A stretch of DNA of 7,512 nt, from NCBI GenBank assembly GCA_031261765.1, contig JAISJA010000074.1, positions 1 through 7,512 on the forward strand, given 5' to 3'. Positions 1-6,770 of this stretch are shown one piece after another. A program made the position numbers and the translations under genes. The notes beneath the pieces were generated by a model. That model did not search any database, had not been told where the DNA came from, and worked only from the letters and a program-made list of their open reading frames with translations. Numbering within the stretch: position 1 is the first letter of the stretch; each line of letters starts with the position of its first letter. The DNA comes from Coriobacteriales bacterium. Its GTDB lineage: Bacteria; Actinomycetota; Coriobacteriia; Coriobacteriales; UBA8131.

Positions 1-1673
1 AGGCTGTCAAGGTCGGTGCGCAGAGCGAGCCACTCCATGAACAGCGGCAGCTGCGCGTTAGCGGTCGTCTCGCTTATGGCGTCTATGGAATCATCCTCAA
101 AAACATCCTCGTGTGTCTCGTCGTATTCTTGCACCACTCCGTAGAACTCCTGGATGTTCTCTATGCGCCCCTCGGCCTCTTCGCTGTGCTCGGCCTTCAA
201 CGCCTCTATTAGCCCGCTTCTCTCGACTATGAGCTCCACGACGTCGCGAAGCTGCCCGTCAAACTGACGCGCGTCCTTAATCATCTGCACGAACTTCGCA
301 AGCGAGTTGCGCGCGCCCTGCGCTATAAGTTCGGCGTCCGCTATCGCAAGTTCGCACGCCTCCAGGAAAGTGCACTCGTCGCGACGTGTTATGCCTTCTA
401 ACTTCTCTATGGTGGTCTTGCCTATGCCACGGCGCGGCGTGTTCACCACGCGTTTGGCCGACACGTCGTCTGCGGGGTTCACTATTATCTTCAGGTACGC
501 CATGACGTCGCGTATCTCGGCACGGTCAAAGAACCGCGTGCCGCCAACTATACGGTATGGCACGCCGGCGCGCAACATCATGTCTTCAAGCACGCGCGAC
601 TGCGCGTTCGTACGGTAGAAGACGGCTATGTCGGCATATGAGCGGCCACGGCGGTGCAGCTTCTCTATCTCACCGGCAATCCAACGTCCCTCGTCGCGCT
701 CGTCGCTAGCCTGATATACTGCTATCTTATTGCCCTTATCGCCGTCTGTGAAAAGGTGCTTGTCCTTACGTTGCGCGTTATGCGACACCACCGCGTTAGC
801 GGCGTTAAGTATAGTTGCGGTGGAACGGTAGTTGCGCTCAAGTTTAAGCACCGTTGCGTCCGGGTAGTCGTTCTCGAACTCAAGTATGTTGCGTATGTCG
901 GCGCCGCGCCATGAGTATATAGACTGGTCGTCGTCGCCAACTACCATTATATTGCGATACTTGCTTGCTAGCATATTGCTAATAGCGTATTGTGCCTTGT
1001 TAGTATCCTGGTATTCGTCTATAAGTATGTACCTGAAGCGCTCCTGGTAGTCGTTAAGCACATGTTTGTTGTCACGCAACAGGCGCACCGCGTTGAACAA
1101 CAGGTCGTCGAAGTCCATGGCGTCAGCGCGCCTAAGGCGGTCTTGCAGCGCGGCATACGCTCGCGCGGCGACCCGGTCATAGGCGTTCTCGGCGAGCTCC
1201 GCAAGCTCGCTTGGTTCCTCAAGGTCGTTTTTCGCGGACGATATCCGCGACCGCAGCGCGTTTGGCGCATATTGCTTCGGGCTTATGTTAAGCGTCGCGT
1301 ATATCTCGCGCATAAGGCGTTTCGAGTCGTCATCGTCGTATATAGTGAAGTTGCGCGTGTATCCAATGGCCTCCGCGTTCTGGCGCAACATACGTACGCA
1401 GGCCGCGTGGAACGTGGACACCCACATACCGCGTATGCCACCGGGTACAAGGCCGGCAAGCCGTACGCGCATCTCGGTCGCGGCCTTGTTCGTGAACGTA
1501 ACGGCCAATATTTGATACGGCGAGACGTGCAGGTCCTCTACCATGTGCGCTATGCGGTACGTTAACACGCGCGTCTTACCGGTGCCGGCGCCGGCCAGAA
1601 GCAAAAGCGGGCCGTCCGTGCACATGGTAGCTTCGTATTGTTCGGGGTTTAAAGCAGATAAGTCTATTGGCAT
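1..1673 (-). CDS. pcrA: ATP-dependent DNA helicase PcrA/UvrD, superfamily 1 (3' end outside window)
   Basis: A 3'-to-5' DNA helicase of the UvrD/Rep/PcrA family, which unwinds DNA in nucleotide excision repair, removes RecA filaments and clears replication blocks in the cytoplasm. Reading the minus strand from the ATG at 1673-1671 gives 557 complete codons plus the first two bases of a Leu codon, with no stop before the window edge. Visible motifs: Q-motif region LNPEQYEA (8-15), Walker A GAGTGKT (28-34), Ia FTNKAATEM (60-68), Ib STFHA (86-90), Walker B LIDEYQDTN (217-225, D219/E220), motif III VGDDDQSIYSWRGA (245-258), motif IV LERNYRS (278-284), and GGTRFFDRAEIRDV (377-390). Motifs V and VI and the C-terminal tail are missing only because the window ends. 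Family length is about 700-800 residues. The start is chosen because MPIDLSALNP matches the usual PcrA N-terminus. There is no clear ribosome binding site, so it may be leaderless. It is divergent from the operon at 1764. Family certain; PcrA rather than another UvrD paralogue is likely. Confidence 0.95.
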   Translation of the reverse strand, partial: MPIDLSALNPEQYEATMCTDGPLLLLAGAGTGKTRVLTYRIAHMVEDLHVSPYQILAVTFTNKAATEMRVRLAGLVPGGIRGMWVSTFHAACVRMLRQNAEAIGYTRNFTIYDDDDSKRLMREIYATLNISPKQYAPNALRSRISSAKNDLEEPSELAELAENAYDRVAARAYAALQDRLRRADAMDFDDLLFNAVRLLRDNKHVLNDYQERFRYILIDEYQDTNKAQYAISNMLASKYRNIMVVGDDDQSIYSWRGADIRNILEFENDYPDATVLKLERNYRSTATILNAANAVVSHNAQRKDKHLFTDGDKGNKIAVYQASDERDEGRWIAGEIEKLHRRGRSYADIAVFYRTNAQSRVLEDMMLRAGVPYRIVGGTRFFDRAEIRDVMAYLKIIVNPADDVSAKRVVNTPRRGIGKTTIEKLEGITRRDECTFLEACELAIADAELIAQGARNSLAKFVQMIKDARQFDGQLRDVVELIVERSGLIEALKAEHSEEAEGRIENIQEFYGVVQEYDETHEDVFEDDSIDAISETTANAQLPLFMEWLALRTDLDS

Positions 1674-1682
1674 AACTTGTTT

Positions 1683-1691
1683 ATTCTACCA
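1683..1691 (-). promoter_or_regulatory. Candidate extended -10 promoter for pcrA, possibly leaderless
   Basis: On the minus strand TGGTAGAAT fits an extended -10 element (TGn then TAGAAT, close to TATAAT). The hexamer ends 9 nt before the pcrA ATG. Transcription starting 6-7 nt downstream of it would leave a 2-3 nt leader. No Shine-Dalgarno-like sequence lies between it and the ATG, which agrees with leaderless translation, a mode common in Actinomycetota. I see no good -35 at 17 bp spacing. This is inference from sequence only. Confidence 0.45.
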
Positions 1692-1719
1692 TGCCCCCGC
1701 TTTCGCTTAGGCCGTCAGA

Positions 1720-1731
1720 TATAGCTATACT
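1720..1731 (+). promoter_or_regulatory. Candidate -10 box (TATACT) over a 10-bp palindrome, upstream of the plus-strand operon
   Basis: TATACT at 1726-1731 is a good -10 match. A start about 7 nt downstream would give a leader of roughly 26 nt carrying the ribosome binding site at 1752-1758. The -35 is weak (TTCGCT at 1702-1707, 18-bp spacing). The perfect palindrome TATAGCTATA (1720-1729) overlaps the -10; it could be an operator, or just AT-rich promoter sequence. The 90-bp region 1674-1763 must hold promoters for both divergent genes, since nothing else can. Confidence 0.4.
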
Positions 1732-1751
1732 TTATATATGGACAAACTCAT

Positions 1752-1758
1752 GAGGGAG
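1752..1758 (+). promoter_or_regulatory. Ribosome binding site of the bactofilin-like gene
   Basis: GAGGGAG, complementary to the 16S rRNA 3' end, lies 5 nt before the ATG at 1764. It fixes the start of the 413-residue protein, and the signal peptide beginning directly at that Met agrees. Confidence 0.75.
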
Positions 1759-1763
1759 TATAT

Positions 1764-3005
1764 ATGAAATCCGCATCTAAGACAAAACGTTTCATGCTGG
1801 CGTTTATCGCCATTGTACTTGTAATGTTCATGTGCATACCAGGCATAGCGTTCGCCGCGTCGCAAGACTCCACCAACTTCACAGACAGCGCCGGTAACTA
1901 CTTTGGAGTGAACACGGCATCGTTTCCGCAGACCGTGCAACGCGACGCGTATTGGGTGGGGCAGACTCTGGATGCCACGAACACTGACATAGGCAACGAC
2001 GCGTTGGCGGCCGGCCAGGACGTAACACTTGGAAGCTCTACGGTTGCCGGAAGCATACGCACGTTCTCGCAGAACCTGTACCTCATAAACACGTCCGCCG
2101 GCAACAATCTAACGTCCATAGCCGCGCTTATCAACGTTGATAAAGGCTCTAAGGTCGTTGCGGCATACCTTGCCGGACAGTCCATAAAATTTGACGGCAC
2201 GGCCGACACGGCGTCGCTGAGCGGACAAGACGTAACGTTTGACGGCACGGTTAACGGCGACATGAACATAAACGCGTTAAACGTCACGATTGGCCCGGAC
2301 GCCCACGTAACCGGGTCGCTTAACGTCACTTCGCCAAGCCAGCCTTCCATTGACACAAACGCCCAGGTAGGGAAACTTAACTACACGCAAAGCGACGGCG
2401 GATACGACATGTACTTTGGCAACAGCGATCTGGCGATTGCAATTGCCGCGCTGATAAGCGCGCTGGCAATGGCGCTGGCCTTAGCGGGGCTGATCTTCAA
2501 CCTGCTAATGGCCCTGTTGCTGTGCGTCATCATAAAGCCGACGATGGACCGCGCGTTCGCGATGTCACAAAAGCGCCTTGGGCCTATCATGCTAACAGGT
2601 ATAATCGCTATCATAATAGCGCCGATCATAGCCGTCTTGCTTTTGCTGCCGCTCATAACGTCAGGGTTCAGCATCCTGCTGTTCATATTGCTTTTCCTGG
2701 TATCGCTTTGTTGCATACCGTTCGCGTCTGCCATACTTGGCCGCAGGCTTTTCAAGAACATGAACGAGAAGGGCTCGGCGGTCATAGTGTCGCTTGTAGC
2801 CACGATACTGACGTTCATACCTATAATTGGCTGGCTGGTGAACCTGGTTGCCGCGTCGTTTACATGCGGGTACTTCTTGCAAGCGTTCGTGGCCAACCGC
2901 AAAGGCGAGTTCATGGGCGGCACGGGCGGCGCCGGAACAGGCAACACGAGCGGGCCGCAGATAGTTTGGGACTTAAGTGGTATAGATGGAGGATCTGACA
3001 AGTGA
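1764..3005 (+). CDS. Exported bactofilin-like (polymer-forming) protein with C-terminal membrane domain
   Basis: A 413-residue protein in three parts. (1) Residues 1-31 form a classical signal peptide: basic n-region KSASKTKR, long hydrophobic core, then AFA with likely cleavage after A31; C24 is not in a lipobox. (2) Residues about 80-205 are a beta-helix-like repeat region with the alternating G-V-I pattern of bactofilins, for example GQDVTFDGTVNGDMNIN (154-170) and VTIGPDAHVTGSLNV (174-188). (3) Residues about 222-377 hold four or five hydrophobic segments (about 222-257, 274-298, 301-325, 338-377), followed by a Gly-rich tail with GGTGGAGTG. The N-terminal beta-helix would face outside the cytoplasmic membrane. 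Bactofilins are known as cytosolic or membrane-associated polymers that scaffold envelope processes, so function here is inferred, not shown. Strong ribosome binding site; its stop overlaps the next start. A divergent homologue of unknown role is the alternative; the fold call is moderate and the membrane topology is approximate. Confidence 0.75.
   Translation: MKSASKTKRFMLAFIAIVLVMFMCIPGIAFAASQDSTNFTDSAGNYFGVNTASFPQTVQRDAYWVGQTLDATNTDIGNDALAAGQDVTLGSSTVAGSIRTFSQNLYLINTSAGNNLTSIAALINVDKGSKVVAAYLAGQSIKFDGTADTASLSGQDVTFDGTVNGDMNINALNVTIGPDAHVTGSLNVTSPSQPSIDTNAQVGKLNYTQSDGGYDMYFGNSDLAIAIAALISALAMALALAGLIFNLLMALLLCVIIKPTMDRAFAMSQKRLGPIMLTGIIAIIIAPIIAVLLLLPLITSGFSILLFILLFLVSLCCIPFASAILGRRLFKNMNEKGSAVIVSLVATILTFIPIIGWLVNLVAASFTCGYFLQAFVANRKGEFMGGTGGAGTGNTSGPQIVWDLSGIDGGSDK
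2988..2992 (+). promoter_or_regulatory. Ribosome binding site supporting the GTG start of the phosphohexomutase
   Basis: GGAGG sits 9 nt before the GTG at 3002, inside the 3' end of the preceding gene. It decides for this GTG, which overlaps the upstream TGA as GTGA (3002-3005), a usual arrangement for translational coupling. Confidence 0.75.
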
Positions 3006-4492
3006 GCAAGATACATTTTGGAACAGACGGTTGGCGCGCTATAATAGGCGAAGACTTCACCGACGACACGTTAAAGGAAGCCGTTGGCGCCGCCGCGCGC
3101 GTGTTCAGGGCTGAGAACCCGCTTGACGCAAACGGCGCAAACATGGCGAACCAGGGCGCGGCGAACACTATCATAATAGGATACGATTGTCGTAGTGATG
3201 CAGCACGCTATGCTGCTATCGCTGCTGACACGCTTGCCGCGTATGGCTTTGACGTAAAGCTATCTGACACATACTGCCCAACGCCCACGCTGTGCTGGTC
3301 GGTGGCGCAAGACGACCGCGCTATAGGCGGCGTCATACTAACGTCCAGTCATAACCCGGCCGAATACCTTGGCGTTAAGCTGCGCATGCCTGACGGTGGG
3401 GCCTCCCCCGCCGCGTTCACTGACAAAGTGGAAGCCGAGCTTGACCACGATGACAGCACCGGCGGCGGCGCGCCCTCTTGCGCCACTGGCACTGTGTGCA
3501 AAGTCGACCTCATGACGCCGTATCTGGACGACCTTATCTCACTTGTTGACGCAGAAGCCATAGCGGCCGCGGACCTGCACGTAGTGGTCGACCCGCTATA
3601 TGGTGCGGGAAGGCACTATTTGGCGGACACGCTGCGCAAGCTTGGCGTTACGGTAGAAGAGGTGAACAACGCCACGGACCCCACGTTTGGCGGCCTGCAC
3701 CCGGAGCCCATTGAGCCGTGGATACAGGTTGGCCAACACAAGGTGGCCGAGCTTGGATACGACGCGTGCTTCTTCACAGACGGCGACGCGGACCGCATAG
3801 GCGGCGCAGACGTTACGGGCAAGTTCGTGAACCCGCATCGCATATTGACGCTTGTGATAGCGCACCTTGTAGAAGATAAGGACAAACACGGGCGCGTGGT
3901 ACGCACTTTATCGGGCTCCAACCTTGTGAAGCGCCAGTGTGAGCGCCTTGGGCTTGAGCTCACCACCACGCCCATAGGCTTCAAGTGGATATACGAGCAG
4001 ATGCTGAAGGGCGACGTGCTGGTGGGCGGCGAGGAAAGCGGCGGCATAGGCATTCCAACCCACGTGCGCGAACGTGACGGGCTGCTCATGGCCCTGCTGC
4101 TGACCGAGCTCATGGCCCAGAAGCACAAGACGCTAAAACAGTTGGTGGACGATATGTTAACCGAACTTGGCAACCTTGAGTTCGCACGCCGCGACTTAAG
4201 GCTCGAGCAATCGCAGAAAGACGCTTTTATCGCCAACCATTCTAAGGCTGATACTGACGCAAACACGTACGCGGCGCTTTTTGAGCCACTTGGCGAGAGA
4301 ATAGTTGACGTTGACCACCGCGACGGCGTTAAGATAACCTTTGAGAACGACGACTGGCTGTTAATGCGCCCGTCCGGCACGGAACCGCTGGTGCGCGTTT
4401 ACGCTGAAGCCCCAACTATGGAACATGTTGATAAGATACTTGACGTTGGCTGCTCTATAGCCAAAGGCGAAGAGAAATCATCGGTTTTTTAA
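3002..4492 (+). CDS. Alpha-D-phosphohexomutase (phosphoglucomutase/phosphomannomutase family)
   Basis: A cytoplasmic enzyme that moves phosphate between C1 and C6 of a hexose phosphate (glucose or mannose), through a phosphoserine, feeding nucleotide-sugar synthesis for glycans, or glycogen. All four family signatures are present in 496 residues: N-terminal FGTDGWRAIIG (6-16), catalytic TSSHNP (114-119, phosphoserine S116), Mg-binding DGDADR (260-265), sugar loop GGEESGGIG (342-350) and phosphate loop RPSGTEPLVRVYAE (456-469). Length is usual for the family (about 450-550). The GTG start is chosen because it gives MSKIHFGTDGWRA and has a good ribosome binding site. Residues about 38-56 (NPLDANGANMANQGAAN) look like a small Asn/Ala-rich insertion between helix 1 and the TIIIGYD strand. 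It overlaps the upstream gene by 4 nt and ends 1 nt before dnaX. Sugar preference cannot be told from sequence, so no symbol is given. Confidence 0.95.
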   Translation: MSKIHFGTDGWRAIIGEDFTDDTLKEAVGAAARVFRAENPLDANGANMANQGAANTIIIGYDCRSDAARYAAIAADTLAAYGFDVKLSDTYCPTPTLCWSVAQDDRAIGGVILTSSHNPAEYLGVKLRMPDGGASPAAFTDKVEAELDHDDSTGGGAPSCATGTVCKVDLMTPYLDDLISLVDAEAIAAADLHVVVDPLYGAGRHYLADTLRKLGVTVEEVNNATDPTFGGLHPEPIEPWIQVGQHKVAELGYDACFFTDGDADRIGGADVTGKFVNPHRILTLVIAHLVEDKDKHGRVVRTLSGSNLVKRQCERLGLELTTTPIGFKWIYEQMLKGDVLVGGEESGGIGIPTHVRERDGLLMALLLTELMAQKHKTLKQLVDDMLTELGNLEFARRDLRLEQSQKDAFIANHSKADTDANTYAALFEPLGERIVDVDHRDGVKITFENDDWLLMRPSGTEPLVRVYAEAPTMEHVDKILDVGCSIAKGEEKSSVF

Positions 4493-4493
4493 T

Positions 4494-6434
4494 ATGGCGT
4501 TATCGTTATACAGGAAGTACCGTCCCGAGACGTTCTCTGACGTAGTAGGCCAGGAACACGTAGAACAGACCCTCATGAACGCCGTGGCAAACGGCACCGT
4601 TACGCACGCGTATTTGTTCTGCGGGCCGCGCGGAACCGGCAAGACCACGACGGCGCGCCTGCTTGCGAAGGCGCTTTTGTGCGATAAGGCGCCAACCGCA
4701 GACCCCGACGGAACATGCGAGGCGTGCCAGCAGATAGCCGCGGGGGCACACCCTGACGTATATGAGTTGGACGCGGCGTCACGCACCGGCGTTGACAACG
4801 TACGCGACGAGATAATAAGCCGTGTGCAGTTCGCTCCAACACGCGGCGCGTACAAGATATACATAATAGACGAAGTTCATATGCTGTCTGTAGCGGCGTT
4901 CAACGCGCTGCTTAAGACGCTGGAAGAACCGCCGGCACACGTGGTGTTCATACTATGCACTACCGACCCACATAAGGTGCCACAGACGGTGGCGTCACGT
5001 TGCCAACGCTTTGACTTCCACAGGTTAAGCGCCACGCAGATCGCCGGGCGCCTTAAGAGCATATGCGACGGCGAGGGCTTCACCGCCAACGAGCGCGCGT
5101 TGGACCTTATAGCCGAACGCTCGCAAGGCGGCATGCGCGACGCTATAACGTCACTTGAGCAGGTGGCCGTATTTGGCGGCGGCGACGTTACGTACGAAGC
5201 CGCGGAAAGCATGCTTGGCGAGGTCGAGGTAGACCAGATGTTCGAGCTTGCGGACCTTATAGCCAAACGCGACGTCGCGGGGTGCTTTGAATGGGTGGCG
5301 TCTTTTTCTAACTCTGGGACGGACATAGCGTTGTTCGTTAACGACTTCGCGACACACATACGCGATATATACGTGTGCGCCATAGCGAAACCTGGCGCGG
5401 ACTTAAGCGACGCGCTTGAGATTGACGCTAGCTTGCTATCACGCTATGGTGAGCAGGCGGCAGCGTTTGGCGGCGTTGACCGTATAGCATACGTACTAAC
5501 TATACTTGGTGATTTAAGCAGCGAACTGAAGAGCGCAACGAACGCGCGTCTGGCGTTGGAGATAGCGCTGACGCGTATGGTGCGCCCCTCAAGCGACCTC
5601 ACGCTGGAATCGCTTGCCGCACGAGTGGCCACGCTGGAAAGCGCAGGCCCTGTTACAGTCGCGACAGACAGTAGGACGACCACGGCTGGAAGCGGCACGC
5701 CCGCGGTTGGAAGCGACATGGTGGCTGGAACGGACAAAGTGGCGGGCGAAGCGGCCGGCGCGAGTGCAGCGACCGGCGTGAACGCAGCAACTGGCGCGAC
5801 CGGAGCAGCTGAGACGGCCAAGGCGGGCACAGCGGCTGGCGCGAGTGCAGCGCCAGCGCCGCAAAGGCAAGAACCGGGTGCGCCTGGCAATATCTCCGCA
5901 GACGATTTAGGCAAGGACGAAAACAACAACGCGAACGGCGGTGCGACAGAGACGCTAAGCGACATGAGCGTGGCACGCATATGGATAGAGGCCACCACGG
6001 CCGCAAAGAAGAAGAAGCGTAGCATAGGGTCCATGTTTGGTGGCTCACGGCCCAGCTATGACGCTAATAGCAACACCATTAGCGTAGAGCTACCAAGCGA
6101 GGCGACATTCTCTAAAAGCACGTTGGACAGGCCTGAGAACCTTGAGCTCGTAAAGAGGGCTATTGAGACAATATGCGGACAATATCCCGTGCTAGTATAT
6201 ACACTTGCTAGCAACCATAATGCCGCGACGACTCCGGGACCCGAAGCCGTACCCGTACCCGCGCCGGAACCAATACCCGCGACTGAGCCAGGACCAGCCA
6301 GCGCGCCCGCTGCGGCGCCTGAGTCCGAGCCGACACCCACGACGGCGCAAACGCCGGAACAAGACGCGTCCAACGACGCGGAGAGCATATTGAAATCCAC
6401 GTTTGGCGACAATATAACCTTTGAAGAAGTATAG
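4494..6434 (+). CDS. dnaX: DNA polymerase III subunit gamma/tau (clamp loader ATPase)
   Basis: AAA+ clamp-loader subunit that, with delta and delta', loads the beta clamp and couples the replicative polymerase at the fork. In 646 residues: N-terminal LYRKYRPETFSDVVGQEHV (5-23), Walker A GPRGTGKT (44-51), zinc loop with C63, C75 and C78, Walker B IIDEVH (124-129), sensor 1 CTTDPHKVP (155-163), SRC (168-170), sensor 2 GGMRDAIT (212-219). The helical collar domain runs to about 380. Then an Ala/Gly/Thr-rich linker (about 384-485), a small tau-type domain with ARIWIEATTAAKKKKRS (494-510) through VLVYTL (566-571), a Pro/Ala/Glu-rich linker (about 572-627), and a C-terminal ESILKSTFGDNITFEEV. The canonical first Cys of the CxxCxxC part is Asp72. 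Start ATG 4494 gives the standard N-terminus; it lies 1 nt after the mutase stop without a good ribosome binding site, so coupling is likely. Identity is certain. Confidence 0.97.
   Translation: MALSLYRKYRPETFSDVVGQEHVEQTLMNAVANGTVTHAYLFCGPRGTGKTTTARLLAKALLCDKAPTADPDGTCEACQQIAAGAHPDVYELDAASRTGVDNVRDEIISRVQFAPTRGAYKIYIIDEVHMLSVAAFNALLKTLEEPPAHVVFILCTTDPHKVPQTVASRCQRFDFHRLSATQIAGRLKSICDGEGFTANERALDLIAERSQGGMRDAITSLEQVAVFGGGDVTYEAAESMLGEVEVDQMFELADLIAKRDVAGCFEWVASFSNSGTDIALFVNDFATHIRDIYVCAIAKPGADLSDALEIDASLLSRYGEQAAAFGGVDRIAYVLTILGDLSSELKSATNARLALEIALTRMVRPSSDLTLESLAARVATLESAGPVTVATDSRTTTAGSGTPAVGSDMVAGTDKVAGEAAGASAATGVNAATGATGAAETAKAGTAAGASAAPAPQRQEPGAPGNISADDLGKDENNNANGGATETLSDMSVARIWIEATTAAKKKKRSIGSMFGGSRPSYDANSNTISVELPSEATFSKSTLDRPENLELVKRAIETICGQYPVLVYTLASNHNAATTPGPEAVPVPAPEPIPATEPGPASAPAAAPESEPTPTTAQTPEQDASNDAESILKSTFGDNITFEEV
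5751..5852 (+). repeat. dnaX: Near-identical 21-bp direct repeat inside the dnaX linker
   Basis: The 21 bases at 5751-5771 and 5832-5852 differ at one position only (C or T at the sixth base). Both encode an Ala-Gly-Ala-Ser-Ala-Ala stretch. They lie 81 bp apart, exactly 27 codons, so both are read in the same frame. This fits expansion of a low-complexity linker by slippage or unequal recombination; length variation between strains would be expected. Confidence 0.7.
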
Positions 6435-6442
6435 ATAGACAC

Positions 6443-6450
6443 AGAAGGAG
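6443..6450 (+). promoter_or_regulatory. ybaB: Ribosome binding site of ybaB
   Basis: AGAAGGAG lies 5 nt before the ATG at 6456 in the 21-nt gap after the dnaX stop (TAG 6432-6434). It is the strongest site in the dnaX-ybaB-recR part, in keeping with an abundant small protein. Confidence 0.8.
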
Positions 6451-6455
6451 TTAGC

Positions 6456-6767
6456 ATGGCCCCGAACATGAACCAGATGATGAAGCAAGCCCGCAAGATG
6501 CAGGCCGACCTTGCCAAGGCACAGGAGGAATCCGTATTGCTAGAGGCGGAGGCGACGGTTGGAGGCGGCGCCGTCACGGCGGTAGCCAAAGGCGACACGA
6601 CCATAAAGAGCATAAAGATAGACCCGGACGCGGTTGACGTAGACGACATAGAGATGCTGGAGGACCTTGTGCTGGCCGCGGTGAACGAGGCACTACGCGA
6701 CGTACAGGACCAGGTTAGCGACAAAATGAGTGAGATTACAGGCGGCCTGAATATTCCCGGACTATAA
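6456..6767 (+). CDS. ybaB: YbaB/EbfC family nucleoid-associated protein
   Basis: A small DNA-binding dimer associated with the nucleoid, almost always encoded between dnaX and recR. The 103 residues match the family in length (about 100-110) and pattern: an N-terminal amphipathic helix NMNQMMKQARKMQADLAKAQ (4-23), a strand pair around VLLEAEATVGGGAVTAVAKG (27-46), the IKSIKIDP motif (50-57), a helix after EMLEDLVLAAVNEAL (66-80), and the typical C-terminus GGLNIPGL (96-103). The start is fixed by the site at 6443-6450. It is 21 nt after dnaX and 3 nt before recR. The exact cellular role of the family is not settled. Confidence 0.95.
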   Translation: MAPNMNQMMKQARKMQADLAKAQEESVLLEAEATVGGGAVTAVAKGDTTIKSIKIDPDAVDVDDIEMLEDLVLAAVNEALRDVQDQVSDKMSEITGGLNIPGL

Positions 6768-6770
6768 GAA

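Noticed and set aside
990..1565. Plus-strand open frame of 191 codons opposite pcrA
   Set aside because: It is the complement of the helicase motif region (Walker A to motif II) and shows no domain or ribosome binding site.
3616..4380. Antisense open frame of 254 codons opposite the phosphohexomutase
   Set aside because: The plus strand holds all catalytic motifs of a known family; the antisense frame reflects codon bias only.
4446..4490. Hairpin TTGGCT/AGCCAA followed by a six-T run at the mutase end, as a terminator before dnaX
   Set aside because: The stem is only 6 bp and about 20 nt from the T-run, it lies inside coding sequence, and termination there would cut off dnaX.
4485..4500. 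Signal recognition particle RNA or tRNA gene upstream of dnaX, as found in some bacteria
   Set aside because: Only 1 nt separates the mutase stop from the dnaX start, so there is no room.
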